Positions 1 through 10,311 of a stretch of DNA of 36,407 bases are shown here, piece by piece (position 1 is the stretch's first letter; every line of letters starts with the position of its first letter). The stretch comes from Betaproteobacteria bacterium (GTDB taxonomy: Bacteria > Pseudomonadota > Gammaproteobacteria > Burkholderiales > Casimicrobiaceae): positions 1 through 36,407 of the forward strand of contig VBCG01000152.1 of the NCBI GenBank assembly GCA_005881895.1, given 5' to 3'. The notes under the pieces were generated by a model. It made no database searches. It had not been told where the DNA came from and worked only from the letters and a program-made list of their open reading frames with translations. The position numbers and the translations under genes are program-made.

Positions 1-2
1 AA

Positions 3-668
3 CAAGGGCTCGAAATCGCCGATATGCTGGTCCGCTCGGGCAGCGTCGACATCATCGTCATCGATTCCGTCGCGGCGCTCGTGCCAAAGGCCGAAATCGA
101 AGGCGAGATGGGCGATCAATTGCCCGGACTGCAGGCGCGGCTGATGAGTCAGGCGCTGCGCAAGCTCACGTCGAATATCAAGCGTGCCAACGTTCTGGTC
201 GTCTTCATCAACCAGATCCGAATGAAGATCGGCGTGATGTTCGGCAATCCGGAGACAACGACGGGCGGCAACGCGCTCAAGTTCTATGCGTCGGTGCGGC
301 TCGACATTCGCCGTATCGGGTCGATCAAACGCGGCGAGGAGGTCGTCGGCAACGAAACGCGCGTGAAGGTCGTCAAGAACAAGGTGTCGCCGCCATTCCG
401 CGAGGCGCTGTTCGATATTCTCTATGGCGAAGGTATTTCGCGCGAGGGTGAAATCGTGGAATTGGGCGTGACGCACCGCGTGGTCGAGAAGTCCGGCGCG
501 TGGTACGCATACAAGGGCGAAAAGATCGGCCAGGGCAAGGACAATGCGCGCGATTTCCTGAAGGAGCATCCCGACATCGCTGCGGAAATCGAAGCCAAAA
601 TACGCGAAACGGTCGGCGTTCCGACGCCATCGCGGATCAAGATTAGCGGCAACGGCGCCGACACATAG
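3..668 (+). CDS. recA: RecA recombinase, 5'-truncated by window edge
   Basis: This is the C-terminal two thirds of RecA, the ATP-dependent strand-exchange and LexA-coprotease filament protein. The frame is open from base 3 (reading [10 protein letters not shown]), so the gene enters from outside the window and Walker A is not visible. Visible landmarks are Walker B ([12 protein letters not shown]), the L1 DNA-binding loop ([18 protein letters not shown]), the [14 protein letters not shown] strand and the L2 loop ([17 protein letters not shown]). The C-terminal domain follows, with [13 protein letters not shown]. The C-terminal tail is short and not strongly acidic. The LPGLQARLM and [11 protein letters not shown] wording is the betaproteobacterial type as I remember it. 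recX starts 6 bases after the stop, as expected for a recA-recX transcript under SOS control, but the promoter and LexA box lie outside the window. Confidence 0.97.
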   Translation, partial: QGLEIADMLVRSGSVDIIVIDSVAALVPKAEIEGEMGDQLPGLQARLMSQALRKLTSNIKRANVLVVFINQIRMKIGVMFGNPETTTGGNALKFYASVRLDIRRIGSIKRGEEVVGNETRVKVVKNKVSPPFREALFDILYGEGISREGEIVELGVTHRVVEKSGAWYAYKGEKIGQGKDNARDFLKEHPDIAAEIEAKIRETVGVPTPSRIKISGNGADT

Positions 669-674
669 TCCGTC

Positions 675-1160
675 GTGGCGGGTCGGGCGACGTTGGGAAA
701 ACAGCAACTGTCGCTCAAGGCGGCCGCGATCCGCCTACTCGCGCGCCGCGAATACGCGCGTGCCGAGCTTCACGCGCGCCTCCTTGCCCGCGGCGCGACA
801 CGCGACGAAGTCGAGCGCGTGCTCGACGAGCTGGAACAAAACGGCTATCTATCGGACGCCCGCTTCGCGCAAGCATTGGTCGCGCAAAAGGCGGGTCGTT
901 ATGGCCGGCGCGCCATCGCGCATCAATTGAGGCAAAAACAGGTCGCACCCGCCGCGGCCGTCGATGCCCTCGCATCGATAGCGCTCACGGACGAAGTGGC
1001 TGACGCGACGGCGCTGTGGCAGCGACGCTTTGGGGTTTTGCCTAAAGATGATCGCGAAAAAGCTCGCCAGGTGAGGTTTTTGCAAGCGCGCGGCTACAGC
1101 ATCACGATAGCACTCAAGGTGCTACGGCACGTGGCCGCAGGCGACGAGACAATGGAATAG
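675..1160 (+). CDS. recX: RecX regulatory protein
   Basis: This 161-aa protein is a RecX, the small helical modulator that binds RecA filaments and limits their extension and ATPase. It has the usual tandem three-helix repeats. The first reads SLKAAAIRLLARREYARAELHARLLARG, the second covers VERVLDELEQNGYLSDARFAQALVAQKAGRYGRRAIAHQLRQK, and the third is degenerate and ends KVLRHV. Length matches proteobacterial RecX. The start is GTG at 675, only 6 bases after the recA stop. There is no good Shine-Dalgarno, which suggests translation coupled to recA. Synteny with recA makes the call secure. Confidence 0.93.
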   Translation: MAGRATLGKQQLSLKAAAIRLLARREYARAELHARLLARGATRDEVERVLDELEQNGYLSDARFAQALVAQKAGRYGRRAIAHQLRQKQVAPAAAVDALASIALTDEVADATALWQRRFGVLPKDDREKARQVRFLQARGYSITIALKVLRHVAAGDETME

Positions 1161-1196
1161 CCCCACATACCGCTTCATCTCGCGCGTGGTCGTCTT

Positions 1197-1226
1197 TTGA
1201 GCGGAACGCGCCAATCGCGTTAAAAT
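1197..1226 (+). promoter_or_regulatory. Probable sigma70 promoter of alaS
   Basis: The recX-alaS gap contains a TTGAGC hexamer at 1197-1202 and TAAAAT at 1221-1226, separated by 18 bases. TAAAAT matches the -10 consensus at five of six positions, and TTGAGC shares TTGA with the -35 consensus. The site lies about 60 bases upstream of the alaS ATG and would let alaS be expressed independently of the SOS-controlled recA-recX unit. This is a consensus match by eye. Confidence 0.5.
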
Positions 1227-1287
1227 CCAACGTTTTGATTTCTTTAGGTACGTTTGGTCGCCGGACGCACGGCTGCCGGGTTCGCGT

Positions 1288-3918
1288 ATGAAAGTCGCCG
1301 CAATTCGCCGCAAGTTCATCGAGTACTTCGTCTCGAAGGGGCACACGCACGTCCCCAGCTCGCCGCTCGTTCCGGCGAACGACCCAACGTTGCTCTTCAC
1401 CAACGCCGGGATGGTCCAATTCAAGGACGTATTCCTCGGCATTGACAAGCGATCGTACGTGCGCGCGACGACCGCCCAGCGTTGCGTGCGGGCGGGCGGC
1501 AAGCACAACGATCTCGAAAACGTCGGCTATACGGCGCGGCACCATACGTTTTTCGAGATGCTCGGCAATTTCAGCTTCGGCGACTATTTCAAGCGCGACG
1601 CGATCCATTACGCGTGGGAGCTTTTGACCCGGCAATACGGCCTTCCGCCGGAGCGTTTATGGACGACCGTCTACATCGACGACAACGAAGCGTACGACAT
1701 CTGGACGAAAGACATCGGCGTCCCACCCGAACGATGCGTGCGCATCGGCGATAACTTGGGCGGCAAGTTCGCCAGCGACAATTTCTGGCAGATGGGGGAC
1801 ACCGGTCCCTGCGGTCCATGCTCCGAGATTTTCTACGACCACGGTCCCGGGGTTTTCGGCGGCCCGCCCGGATCGCCCGATGCGGAAGGCGATCGCTATA
1901 TCGAAATCTGGAATCTCGTGTTCATGCAGTTCAACCGCGATGCAAGCGGGGCAATGGCGCCGTTACCGCGGCCCTGCGTCGACACGGGTCTCGGCCTCGA
2001 GCGCCTTGCCGCGGTACTGCAGCACGTTCATTCGAACTACGAGATCGACCTCTTTGTCGATCTGATCGCCGCTGCCGCGCGCGAAACGCGTGCGAAGGAT
2101 CGCGACAGCGCGTCGCTCAAGGTCATCGCCGATCACATCCGCGCGTGCGCGTTCCTGATCGTCGATGGCGTCATTCCGGGCAGTGAAGGTCGCGGATACG
2201 TGCTGCGGCGGATCATTCGCCGCGCAATCCGTCACGGCTACAAGCTGGGGCAAAAAAAACCGTTCTTCCATCGGATGGTCGACGATCTCGATTGCACGAT
2301 GGGCGATGCCTATCCGGAGCTTACAAAGAACAAAGACCGCGTCGCGCAAGTGCTCCGGACCGAAGAAGAGCGATTCGGCGAAACGATCGAGAACGGCATC
2401 CGGATTCTCGACGAGGCGCTCGCCAAGCTCGCCGCTGGCGGCAACCAGGTTCTCGACGGCGCAACGGCGTTCACGCTCTACGATACGTTCGGTTTTCCGC
2501 TCGATCTCACCGCGGACGTGTGTCGCGAGCGCGGCGTGACGGTCGACGAAGCGGGATTCCATCGTGCGATGGAGGCGCAACGCGACCGCGCGCGCGCTGC
2601 GTCGCAGTTCAAGGCCGGCGAGTCGCTTACCTATGCGGGACCGAAGACGCGTTTTCGCGGCTATGAGACGCTGTCCGATGAAGGGCGGGTCGTGGCGTTG
2701 TACGAGGGCGGCGCTGCCGTCGACACGCTGATCGCCGGTGAGCGCGGGTTTGTCGTCCTCGACAAAACGCCTTTCTATGCGGAAGCGGGCGGTCAAGTCG
2801 GCGATCGCGGCGAGCTCACCAAAGGCGGCGCGTGCCTGACGCTGTTTAGCGTCGAAGACACGCAAAAAATTCAACCCGATGTCGTCGGCCATATCGGGGA
2901 AATCAAGACTGGCGAGCTGAAAGTCGGCGACACGGTCGCCGCTACCGTCGACGAGGACGCGCGCGGACGAACGATGCGCAACCATTCGGCGACGCATCTG
3001 ATGCACAAGGCTTTGCGCGACGTGCTCGGTCCACACGTTCAGCAAAAGGGATCACTCGTCGATCCGGAACGTACGCGCTTCGACTTCGCGCACAACGCAC
3101 CGTTGACCGACGAGCAAATTCGCCGGATCGAAACGCTCGTGAACACCGAGATCCTCGCGAACGCGCCGACGACGGCGCGGGTGATGCCGATCGACGACGC
3201 GCGCAAGCAGGGTGCGATGATGCTGTTCGGCGAAAAGTACGGCGACGAAGTCCGCGTCCTCGACATTGGCACGTCGCGCGAATTGTGCGGAGGCACGCAT
3301 GTCTCGCGCACCGGTGACATCGGATTCTTCAAGGTCCTGAGCGAAGGCGGCGTCGCATCGGGCATTCGCCGGATCGAGGCGACGACCGGCCGCGGTGCGC
3401 TTCAATATGTGCAGGAACAGGAGGCGCAGCTTGCCCGCGCAGCGCAGTTGCTGAAGGCGCCGGTCGCCGAGCTCGAGGCACGCATTGCGCAATTGCAGGA
3501 GAGCGCGAAAGCGACCGAAAAGGCGTTGGCGCAACTCAAAGCCAAATCGGCGGCCAGCATGGGACAGGATTTGGCGGAGAACGCGGTCGACGTCAAGGGC
3601 GCGAAGGTGCTTGCGGCGGCGCTCGACGGCCTTGATGCCAAGGCGTTGCGCGAAACGATGGACAAGCTCAAAGACAAGCTCGGCAGCGCCGCGATCGTGC
3701 TCGGCAGCGTTGCCGACGGCAAAGTCACGCTGATTGCCGGCGTGACACAGGACTTGACGGCGAAAGTGAAGGCCGGCGAGCTCGTCAATCATGTCGCGCA
3801 GCAAGTCGGCGGCAAAGGCGGCGGCCGTGCCGATATGGCGCAAGCCGGTGGCACCAATCCGGCTGCGCTTCCCGCAGCGCTCAATTCGGTCCGCGACTGG
3901 ATCGCAGAGCGCCTGTGA
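1288..3918 (+). CDS. alaS: Alanyl-tRNA synthetase
   Basis: This 876-aa class II synthetase charges tRNA-Ala in the cytoplasm and clears mischarged Ser/Gly-tRNA-Ala in its editing domain. The N-terminal catalytic core has [15 protein letters not shown] and the [17 protein letters not shown] motif. Next comes the tRNA-recognition domain. The editing-site zinc ligands are visible as HSATH (H566, H570) and CGGTH (C667, H671). A coiled-coil (about residues 700-760) and the DHHA1-type C-terminal domain ending [15 protein letters not shown] follow. Length is that of a complete bacterial AlaRS. The start at 1288 gives the canonical [20 protein letters not shown] opening. Its TGA overlaps the GTG of the next gene, implying co-translation. 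Confidence 0.98.
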   Translation: MKVAAIRRKFIEYFVSKGHTHVPSSPLVPANDPTLLFTNAGMVQFKDVFLGIDKRSYVRATTAQRCVRAGGKHNDLENVGYTARHHTFFEMLGNFSFGDYFKRDAIHYAWELLTRQYGLPPERLWTTVYIDDNEAYDIWTKDIGVPPERCVRIGDNLGGKFASDNFWQMGDTGPCGPCSEIFYDHGPGVFGGPPGSPDAEGDRYIEIWNLVFMQFNRDASGAMAPLPRPCVDTGLGLERLAAVLQHVHSNYEIDLFVDLIAAAARETRAKDRDSASLKVIADHIRACAFLIVDGVIPGSEGRGYVLRRIIRRAIRHGYKLGQKKPFFHRMVDDLDCTMGDAYPELTKNKDRVAQVLRTEEERFGETIENGIRILDEALAKLAAGGNQVLDGATAFTLYDTFGFPLDLTADVCRERGVTVDEAGFHRAMEAQRDRARAASQFKAGESLTYAGPKTRFRGYETLSDEGRVVALYEGGAAVDTLIAGERGFVVLDKTPFYAEAGGQVGDRGELTKGGACLTLFSVEDTQKIQPDVVGHIGEIKTGELKVGDTVAATVDEDARGRTMRNHSATHLMHKALRDVLGPHVQQKGSLVDPERTRFDFAHNAPLTDEQIRRIETLVNTEILANAPTTARVMPIDDARKQGAMMLFGEKYGDEVRVLDIGTSRELCGGTHVSRTGDIGFFKVLSEGGVASGIRRIEATTGRGALQYVQEQEAQLARAAQLLKAPVAELEARIAQLQESAKATEKALAQLKAKSAASMGQDLAENAVDVKGAKVLAAALDGLDAKALRETMDKLKDKLGSAAIVLGSVADGKVTLIAGVTQDLTAKVKAGELVNHVAQQVGGKGGGRADMAQAGGTNPAALPAALNSVRDWIAERL

Positions 3919-4967
3919 CGGCGGACGCGCAGTCGCCGCAATTCGCGAGCGACAACAACGCTGGCATTTGTCCGGAAGCGCTCGCTGCGCTCGTCGAAGC
4001 GAATCGGGGCCACGCTCCCGGTTACGGCGACGACGACTGGACACGCGCCGCGGCCAACGCGATCCGCGCCGCGTTCGACACCGATTGCGATGTGTTTCTC
4101 GTGTTCAACGGCACGGCCGCGAACTCGCTCGGGCTCGCGTCGATTTGTCACAGTACCGACGCCGTCATTTGCCACGCCAATTCTCATGTCAACGTCGATG
4201 AGTGCGGCGCGCCGGAGTTTTTCAGCGGCGGCGCCAAGCTGTTGACGGCACAAACGCCGCACGCGAAGCTCATCCCCGACGCCATTGCGGCACTCGCAAC
4301 GCCTGCGCACGATGAGCACGGATCGCGACCTCGCGCGTTGGCGCTCACGCAAGCGACCGAGTTCGGCACCGTCTACACGCCGAAAGAGCTCCGTGCACTC
4401 TGCGAAATGGCGCACGCACGCGGATTGAAAGTCCAGCTCGACGGCGCGCGCTTCGCCAATGCGGTCGCGTCTCTCGACTGTGCGCCGGCGGACATCTCTT
4501 GGCGTGCCGGCGTCGATCTGCTGAGCCTGGGCGGCACGAAGAACGGTTTGCCGTTCGGTGAAGCGATCGTGTTTTTCGATCGCGCGCTCGCCGACGAATT
4601 CCTGCGCCGCCGCAAGCAGGGCGGTCAGCTCGCGTCGAAGATGCGTTTTCTCGCCGCGCCGTGGTCCGCGATCATGAACGACGGCGTGTGGCTCAAGCAT
4701 GCCGCGCACGCTAACGCGATGGCCCGCCGACTCGCCGTCGCAATCGAAAACCTGCCGGGTGTCAAATTGATCGCACCGGTCGAAGCCAACGGCGTGTTCG
4801 TCGACCTGCCGGTGCGTGTCATCGAGGCGGTGCGCGCCAAAGGGTGGCGTTTTTACAACTTCGTCGGCGCGACGGGCGTGCGGTTCATGTGTGCCTGGGA
4901 TACGCCACTCGAGGCCGTCGATCGCTTCGCCGCCGACATCGCGCAGGCGGTTCGGGGATCCGCTTAA
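3915..4967 (+). CDS. Low-specificity L-threonine aldolase / beta-eliminating lyase family PLP enzyme
   Basis: This 350-aa fold-type I PLP enzyme resembles low-specificity L-threonine aldolase, which cleaves threonine or allo-threonine to glycine and acetaldehyde. It opens with the typical [17 protein letters not shown]. The FNGTAAN cofactor loop sits near residue 65, H91 is in the position that stacks on the PLP ring, and LDGARF (D176, R179) is followed by the Schiff-base lysine in SLGGTKNG (K209). The GTG start at 3915 overlaps the alaS TGA (GTGA), so translation is probably coupled. Substrate specificity cannot be read from sequence. A related beta-eliminating lyase activity is possible. 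Confidence 0.87.
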   Translation: MTADAQSPQFASDNNAGICPEALAALVEANRGHAPGYGDDDWTRAAANAIRAAFDTDCDVFLVFNGTAANSLGLASICHSTDAVICHANSHVNVDECGAPEFFSGGAKLLTAQTPHAKLIPDAIAALATPAHDEHGSRPRALALTQATEFGTVYTPKELRALCEMAHARGLKVQLDGARFANAVASLDCAPADISWRAGVDLLSLGGTKNGLPFGEAIVFFDRALADEFLRRRKQGGQLASKMRFLAAPWSAIMNDGVWLKHAAHANAMARRLAVAIENLPGVKLIAPVEANGVFVDLPVRVIEAVRAKGWRFYNFVGATGVRFMCAWDTPLEAVDRFAADIAQAVRGSA

Positions 4968-4985
4968 CAACAACAGGAGCTCCGG

Positions 4986-5414
4986 ATGGCACTGCGCGAC
5001 GGCGTTACGCTCGACATACTGAATCAGCGCGGTACCGGCCGATTGCCGGGGCTGGTTGGATTTCGTGTTACGGCATTCGACGAAGGCCGGATCGACGCGG
5101 AGCTGGACATACGCCCCGATCTGCTCGCCCCCAATGGTTACCTGCATGCAGCGACAGTGATTGCGCTCGCCGACACGGCCTGCGGTTACGGGTGCGTCCT
5201 TAACCTTCCCGAAGGCGCGACCGGGTTCACCACCGCCGAGCTCAAGAGCAATTTCATCGGGACGGCGCTCGAGGGCACAATCGCGACCGTTGCCCGTGCA
5301 GCGCACCTGGGGAATTCGACCCAGATCTGGGACGCGGTCGTGACGCGCAAGACCGATCACAAGACGATCGCGTTGTTCCGCTGTACGCAGCTCGTGCTGT
5401 ACGCCAAGCGCTAA
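4986..5414 (+). CDS. PaaI-type hotdog-fold thioesterase
   Basis: This 142-aa single-domain protein is of the PaaI/YdiI hotdog thioesterase type, whose members hydrolyse acyl-CoA thioesters in the cytoplasm. It shows GRLPGLVGFRVTAFDEGRIDAELDI, then the substrate-site segment LLAPNGYLHAATVIALADTACGYG, and the back strand TTAELKSNFIGTALEGTI. The His in YLHA and the Asp in LADTA fit the catalytic positions of this family. The ATG at 4986 follows a good ribosome-binding site (AGGAG, 7 bases upstream). It lies 18 bases after the aldolase-like gene and is probably the last member of that transcript. The physiological acyl-CoA is unknown. Confidence 0.85.
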   Translation: MALRDGVTLDILNQRGTGRLPGLVGFRVTAFDEGRIDAELDIRPDLLAPNGYLHAATVIALADTACGYGCVLNLPEGATGFTTAELKSNFIGTALEGTIATVARAAHLGNSTQIWDAVVTRKTDHKTIALFRCTQLVLYAKR

Positions 5415-5521
5415 GCATACTGAGCCCATCGCAATCGGCCGAACGGTGAATGGCCGCGGCGATCATCGAGTCGTAAAGTCAGCAGCTGCCGCCGCGAGCG
5501 CGTTGCGCTGGGCGGCCTCTG

Positions 5522-7954
5522 ATGCGCTCGCCCGTTACTCCGTTCCTCGCGTTCTTCGCCGCCGGTGTCGTAGCGCTACAAATGTGCGCGGCGCTTCCCG
5601 CGTACCCGTCGGCGTTGGCGACCGTGTCGGGAGCCGCGTGGATCGTCGCATTGGCCGTGGTTCGGCGAAACGACTGGCGGCGATCGCTCGCGCTCGCCAT
5701 CTGTGCAGCGTTGTTCGGATTCAGCTATGCCGCTTGGCATGCAGAGATGCGGCTCGCCGATGCACTTCCATCGCAATGGGAGGGCGTCGATCTCCGCGTC
5801 ATCGGGATCGTCGACGACCTGCCGCAGCCGGTTGACCGCGGTGCGCGCTTCACGTTTGCAGTCGAGCGCATTCTGACCGATGACGCGATCGTTCCCGCGC
5901 ACCTCTCGCTCGGTTGGTACGCGCAACGCGCCAAAGGCGACGAAGCGCAGGATATTCCGGCCGTGCATGCAGGCGAGCGCTGGGCGCTGACAGTTCGCCT
6001 CAAGCGGCCGCACGGCAACGTCAATCCCGCGGGCTTCGATTTGGAAGCGTGGTTGCTCGAGCACGATCTTCGCGCGACCGGATACGTACGTCCCGACGTC
6101 AACAACGCGCTCGTCGACGCATTCGTCGGCCGACCCAACGATTACATCCAGCGTGCGCGCGAGTCGGTACGCACGCGGATCATGACAGTTCTCGATGGGC
6201 AGCCCTATGCCGGCGTGCTCGTCGCGCTGGCAATCGGCGACCAACGCGCGATTCCGGAAGTGCAATGGCTCGTGTTCAACCGGACCGGCATCGCACACCT
6301 CGTCAGCATTTCGGGGTTGCACGTGACGGTGTTCGCCGCACTTGCCGGCGGCCTGGCGTTCCTTCTCACGCGACGGAGCATCCGAATCACGACGCGAATC
6401 CCGGCGCGCAAGATCGCGGCGGTCGTGGGTGCGACGTTCGCGTTTGCCTACGTGCTTCTTGCGGGCGCCGAAGTACCCGCCGTGCGTACGCTGTTGATGC
6501 TGTGGGTCGGCGCTTGCGGGCTATGGCTCGGCCGTCCTGGCACTGCGGCCGTCGTATGGCTGTGGTCGCTCGTTGCCGTGTTGCTTTGGGATCCATGGGC
6601 GTCGCTCGCGCCGGGGTTCTGGCTGTCGTTCGGCGCCGTCGGTTTATTGCTCTTCGCCGGTTCCGGGCGATTGGCATCGAAACCTGCGTCGTCATCGTTG
6701 GAACGAGTCAAACGGACGTTGCGCGAAGGCACGCGCACGCAATGGGTCGTGACGATCGGCCTCGTACCCGCGACGCTCGCGTTGTTCCAGCAATTCTCGC
6801 TCGTCTCGGCGCTCGCCAACGCCGTTGCGATCCCGGCGGTCACACTCGCGATCGTCCCGCTCGCGCTTTCCGGCATCGTGCTGCCTCTCGACGCTATCTG
6901 GCTTGGTGCGCATGCGCTGCTGTCGTTGCTGATGGCATTTTTGCAGACGCTGGCCGCCTTGCCGTCGGCCGTTTGGGTCCAGCACGCGCCGGCCGTGTGG
7001 ACCGTGGTCGTCGGTACGCTCGGCGTTGTCCTGCTGGTTGCCCCGCGCGGCATTCTGGGACGATGTCTTGGCGTCGTCTGGTTGTTACCCGTTTTTCTCG
7101 TACGGCCCGCGCCGCCGCCGGCAAACGCCTTTCGTCTCACGACGCTCGATGTGGGGCAGGGGCTTGCGGTCGTTGTCGAAACGGCGCGACATGCGCTCGT
7201 CTACGACACCGGACCGCGCGTCGGTGACACGATCGATGCAGGAGGACGCATCGTTGCGCCTTATTTGCGCGCGACGGGCATCGGCGCGCTCGACGCGCTG
7301 GTGGTCAGCCATCAAGATCTCGATCACGCCGGCGGCGCATTGTCATTGCTGCAGACCGTTCCGGTAAACGTACTGTGGTCGTCACTTCCGGTCGAGAGCG
7401 CAATCGTTACGCGCGCGTCGCTGCGAGGTACGGCATGGCGCTGCACGGCCGGACAATCGTGGCACTGGGATGGCGTCACGTTCACCGTTTTGTTCCCGCC
7501 GATGTCGCAATACAGCGAGCGGGGCGTGAAGACAAACGATCTGTCGTGCGTGCTGCGCATCGATTCGCCCTATGGCAGTGCGTTGTTGACCGGCGACATC
7601 GAGGCAGTGAGCGAGGCGTGGCTGTTGCGCGAGAATGCGGACGCTTTACGCGCGGACGCTTTGGTCGTTCCGCATCATGGCTCGAGGACGTCATCGACGC
7701 CCCCGTTCGTCGCCGCCGTCGCACCGCGCATTGCCGTATTCACACCGGGTTACCGCAATCGCTTTGGGCATCCGCGCGCTGAAGTCGTCGCCCGTTATGC
7801 GCGCACGGACGCACGTCTGTTCCGCACGGATCTCGATGGCGCGGTAATCCTCACATTCGCGCCTGATGTGACGCAGGAAGCGATCGTCCAGCGGGAAATC
7901 CAGCGTCGCTATTGGTACGACCCGCCGCGAGTGTCGGCTACGCCGCTTCAGTAG
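5522..7954 (+). CDS. comEC: ComEC/Rec2 DNA uptake channel
   Basis: This 810-aa inner-membrane protein is a full-length ComEC, the channel that passes single-stranded DNA into the cytoplasm during natural transformation. Domains in order are an N-terminal helix pair with a soluble OB-like DUF4131 region (about 1-200), the multi-helix Competence domain starting with HLVSISGLHVTVFAAL (about 255-270), and a C-terminal metallo-beta-lactamase-like domain from about residue 540. That last domain contains LDVGQGLAVVVE, SHQDLDHAGG (H597, D601, H602), LTGDIE and VPHHGSRTSS. The gene is intact. The start lacks a strong Shine-Dalgarno. It ends two bases before the convergent M14-type gene. Other competence genes are not in the window, so competence itself is not shown. 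Confidence 0.93.
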   Translation: MRSPVTPFLAFFAAGVVALQMCAALPAYPSALATVSGAAWIVALAVVRRNDWRRSLALAICAALFGFSYAAWHAEMRLADALPSQWEGVDLRVIGIVDDLPQPVDRGARFTFAVERILTDDAIVPAHLSLGWYAQRAKGDEAQDIPAVHAGERWALTVRLKRPHGNVNPAGFDLEAWLLEHDLRATGYVRPDVNNALVDAFVGRPNDYIQRARESVRTRIMTVLDGQPYAGVLVALAIGDQRAIPEVQWLVFNRTGIAHLVSISGLHVTVFAALAGGLAFLLTRRSIRITTRIPARKIAAVVGATFAFAYVLLAGAEVPAVRTLLMLWVGACGLWLGRPGTAAVVWLWSLVAVLLWDPWASLAPGFWLSFGAVGLLLFAGSGRLASKPASSSLERVKRTLREGTRTQWVVTIGLVPATLALFQQFSLVSALANAVAIPAVTLAIVPLALSGIVLPLDAIWLGAHALLSLLMAFLQTLAALPSAVWVQHAPAVWTVVVGTLGVVLLVAPRGILGRCLGVVWLLPVFLVRPAPPPANAFRLTTLDVGQGLAVVVETARHALVYDTGPRVGDTIDAGGRIVAPYLRATGIGALDALVVSHQDLDHAGGALSLLQTVPVNVLWSSLPVESAIVTRASLRGTAWRCTAGQSWHWDGVTFTVLFPPMSQYSERGVKTNDLSCVLRIDSPYGSALLTGDIEAVSEAWLLRENADALRADALVVPHHGSRTSSTPPFVAAVAPRIAVFTPGYRNRFGHPRAEVVARYARTDARLFRTDLDGAVILTFAPDVTQEAIVQREIQRRYWYDPPRVSATPLQ

Positions 7955-7956
7955 TC

Positions 7957-8916
7957 TCAGGCAACAAAACGGCCCAGCCGTACGGCCGTCTCGCCGCGGC
8001 GCGGGCGTCGCGCAGGCATGATGAGCACGCACTCGTCATAGGGCGTGCGGATTTCGCGTTCCCCGTCCCGCGCGAGCAGCGTTCCTTGCTTCGCGACAAC
8101 ATCCAATCCCGCGACCGGAATCACGAAGCCGAAATCATCGGTAGCAATGGTCACGACATCGGTGACTTGAATCGCGCGTTGCGCCGGCAACGGCTCTCGA
8201 TCGAGCCGCTCGTCGAGAAATTCCGGCGACGCTATGCCGAAGTGGCGCAGGAAACGCAGCGCCGCCTGCATCGCAACCGCGGGGGACGCGTGCTCCCAAT
8301 GCTGACCGCATTCGATCAACAGCGCGCTACGCGGATCGGCGGGATCGTCGAAAAAAGCATAATCGCGCAAGCGCCGACCGGCCCTGTGTCCCTCGTCGAT
8401 CACGATGTGCTCGGGCAGCGCGACGCCGTATGCAAGCTCGAGACCTTTCCGTTGGCGGCCGGCCAGGCCGAGCGGCGGACAGGGATCGGTCATCGAGTGC
8501 AAGTCGAGCAGAAAATCGGTCGCGTCGTAGCACGGCCGCAGCGTGCGTGCACGGGTAAGCTCACGCGATTGCCGTGGTCCATCGAGCACGTCAGGCGTCC
8601 ACAGCCGATTCAGATCTTCATCGATGCAGCGCGAAGCAAACGGATCAGCGGCATCGAACGCGAGATACGCTTCGACGTTCGCAAAAATGAGCGTCAACGT
8701 TCCGCGGACCGGCCGAAACGCCCATTCCAGCAATTTAGCGAGCGCGATCGCACCACATACCTCGTTACCGTGCGTCAGCGCCTGGAGCGTGACCTGTGGG
8801 CCGGCTCGCTTGGACTCGAAGCGCCAGGCGTAAGGAATGCCCGTGTTTCCTCTCTCCCAAGGCGAAAGATCGGGGAAGCTGATCTCGATGGTGGGCGGCG
8901 CCGTGGGCGGGCGCAT
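7957..8916 (-). CDS. Succinylglutamate desuccinylase/aspartoacylase-family metallopeptidase (M14-like)
   Basis: This 319-aa zinc hydrolase belongs to the AstE/aspartoacylase branch of the M14 carboxypeptidase fold, which removes acyl groups from N-acyl amino acids. Zinc ligands are visible as THGNE (H49, E52) and DLHS (H140). The catalytic glutamate fits E202 in LLIECGQHW. A C-terminal beta-domain (about 240-319) is typical of the family. No arginine-succinyltransferase pathway genes are adjacent, so AstE function is not supported by context and a broader deacylase role is possible. It lies 29 bases downstream of the minus-strand ArgE-like gene and is probably co-transcribed with it, giving a pair of amide-bond metallohydrolases. 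Confidence 0.83.
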   Translation of the reverse strand: MRPPTAPPTIEISFPDLSPWERGNTGIPYAWRFESKRAGPQVTLQALTHGNEVCGAIALAKLLEWAFRPVRGTLTLIFANVEAYLAFDAADPFASRCIDEDLNRLWTPDVLDGPRQSRELTRARTLRPCYDATDFLLDLHSMTDPCPPLGLAGRQRKGLELAYGVALPEHIVIDEGHRAGRRLRDYAFFDDPADPRSALLIECGQHWEHASPAVAMQAALRFLRHFGIASPEFLDERLDREPLPAQRAIQVTDVVTIATDDFGFVIPVAGLDVVAKQGTLLARDGEREIRTPYDECVLIMPARRPRRGETAVRLGRFVA

Positions 8917-8945
8917 CGTTCGCTCGGTGTCGAAAAGCGCCGCAG

Positions 8946-10163
8946 TTACGCGACGCAGATATGGTCGGCAAGCCGACGCATGAACGATTCACAGCGCGCG
9001 AGTTGCTCGACGCTCACCCATTCGTTTGGCTGATGCGCTTGCGCGATGTGTCCGGGTCCGCAAAGCACGGCAGGAATTGCAGCGGCATGGAACAACGGCG
9101 CTTCGCTTCCGAATGACACCTTGCCGAAGTCGTGACTCCCGTTGCACGCGCTGCCGAGCGCGATGATTTCGCTCTCACCCTGAGTGTCGAGACCGGGCAT
9201 CGTCGACATCGGATCGAACGCGATGTACGTATCGGGATCGACCGCATGCATGCAAGGAACAAGCGTTGCCGCAAACGCCTTGACATCGGCGAAGAACGCC
9301 GTTGGGTCGTCGAACGGCAAGTGGCGGATTTCAAAATCGAACGAGCAGTCGCGCGGGACGATGTTGAGCGCGGTGCCGCCGCGGATCACGCCGACGTGCG
9401 CCGTCGAATACGGTACGTCGTAGGCATCGTCGCGTCGTCCGTCGCGGAATTGGCGCGCCCGCTCGCTGATGTACCCAACGATCGCACATGCGATCTCGAC
9501 TGCGTTGACTCCGTGCGGCGTGAGCGAGGAATGCGCTTCGCGGCCGCGCACGCGGCAGCGCCAGCTCATCTTGCCCTTATGTGCCACGACGAGTTGCATG
9601 CCGGTCGGCTCGCCCACGATGCAGCCCGCCGGTGTCCAGCCTTTCGCGACGACATCGGCGATGAGCCGGCGCACACCAATGCACCCGATCTCCTCGTCGT
9701 ACGACAGCGCGAAATGCAACGGCCGCGCGAGTCCGCGACGTACGAACTCCGGCACGAATGCCAGCCCGATTGCCGAAAAGCTCTTCATGTCGGCCGCGCC
9801 GCGGCCGTACAGACGTCCATCTTTCAGCGTTGCCTCGAAGGGCGGCGTATCCCATGGCTGGCCGTCGACGGGAACCACATCGGTATGACCCGACAACACG
9901 ATACCGTTGGTCGTCGCATTGCCGTCGCGGGCGGGCAGCGTCGCGAACAGGTTGGCCTTGCGGCGCGAATCATCGAACGTGAGCGCCGCTGACGCGCCGA
10001 ATGACTCGAGATATTTCCGCGACCACTCGATCAGCGCGAGATTGGATTCACGACTCGTGGTGTCGAAGGCGATCCATTGCCGGATCAGCGGTAGTCCAAC
10101 GAGCGCATCGACGTCGACATCGGCGTCGGACCATCCGGCATCCTTCGTCACGAGGGTATCCAC
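8946..10163 (-). CDS. argE: Acetylornithine deacetylase-like M20 metallopeptidase
   Basis: This M20-family dizinc amidohydrolase is closest to ArgE, which deacetylates N-acetylornithine in arginine synthesis. Visible metal-site motifs are LSGHTDVVPVDGQPW, YGRGAADMKSF, LSYDEEIGC and GEPTGMQ, with a dimerisation lid domain around AHSSLTPHGVNAVEIA and a C-terminal GGPGH-type segment (CGPGHIAQAHQPNEWV). The start is uncertain. GTG codons at 10163 and 10151 both precede the conserved LIRQWIAFDTTSRESN by 20-odd residues. I chose 10163 (405 aa), since a further-upstream ATG would overlap the divergent MscS gene and add non-conserved sequence. In an organism that recycles acetyl groups through ArgJ it could act on another N-acyl amino acid, so the symbol is tentative. 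Confidence 0.85.
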   Translation of the reverse strand: MDTLVTKDAGWSDADVDVDALVGLPLIRQWIAFDTTSRESNLALIEWSRKYLESFGASAALTFDDSRRKANLFATLPARDGNATTNGIVLSGHTDVVPVDGQPWDTPPFEATLKDGRLYGRGAADMKSFSAIGLAFVPEFVRRGLARPLHFALSYDEEIGCIGVRRLIADVVAKGWTPAGCIVGEPTGMQLVVAHKGKMSWRCRVRGREAHSSLTPHGVNAVEIACAIVGYISERARQFRDGRRDDAYDVPYSTAHVGVIRGGTALNIVPRDCSFDFEIRHLPFDDPTAFFADVKAFAATLVPCMHAVDPDTYIAFDPMSTMPGLDTQGESEIIALGSACNGSHDFGKVSFGSEAPLFHAAAIPAVLCGPGHIAQAHQPNEWVSVEQLARCESFMRRLADHICVA

Positions 10164-10311
10164 TGTTGGCGCGTACCTAGCGCGATTGTAGCGCCGTTTG
10201 TAATAGACAGCTGTAAGGATTACCCGAGCAAGTTCTTCCTCTAGAAAACCACCGAACGACCGGCCGCAGGCGGCGTCTAAATGTGTCGCGCCATCAATAG
10301 GTCCTTCGAAC

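Noticed and set aside
1963-3045. Long minus-strand ORF (360 aa) inside alaS
   Set aside because: Arg/Asp/Ala-rich shadow on the opposite strand of a clearly coding high-GC gene; no motif, no RBS.
3789-5429. 546-aa minus-strand ORF across the aldolase-like and thioesterase genes
   Set aside because: Spans three genes on the other strand, with composition typical of antisense frames in GC-rich DNA.
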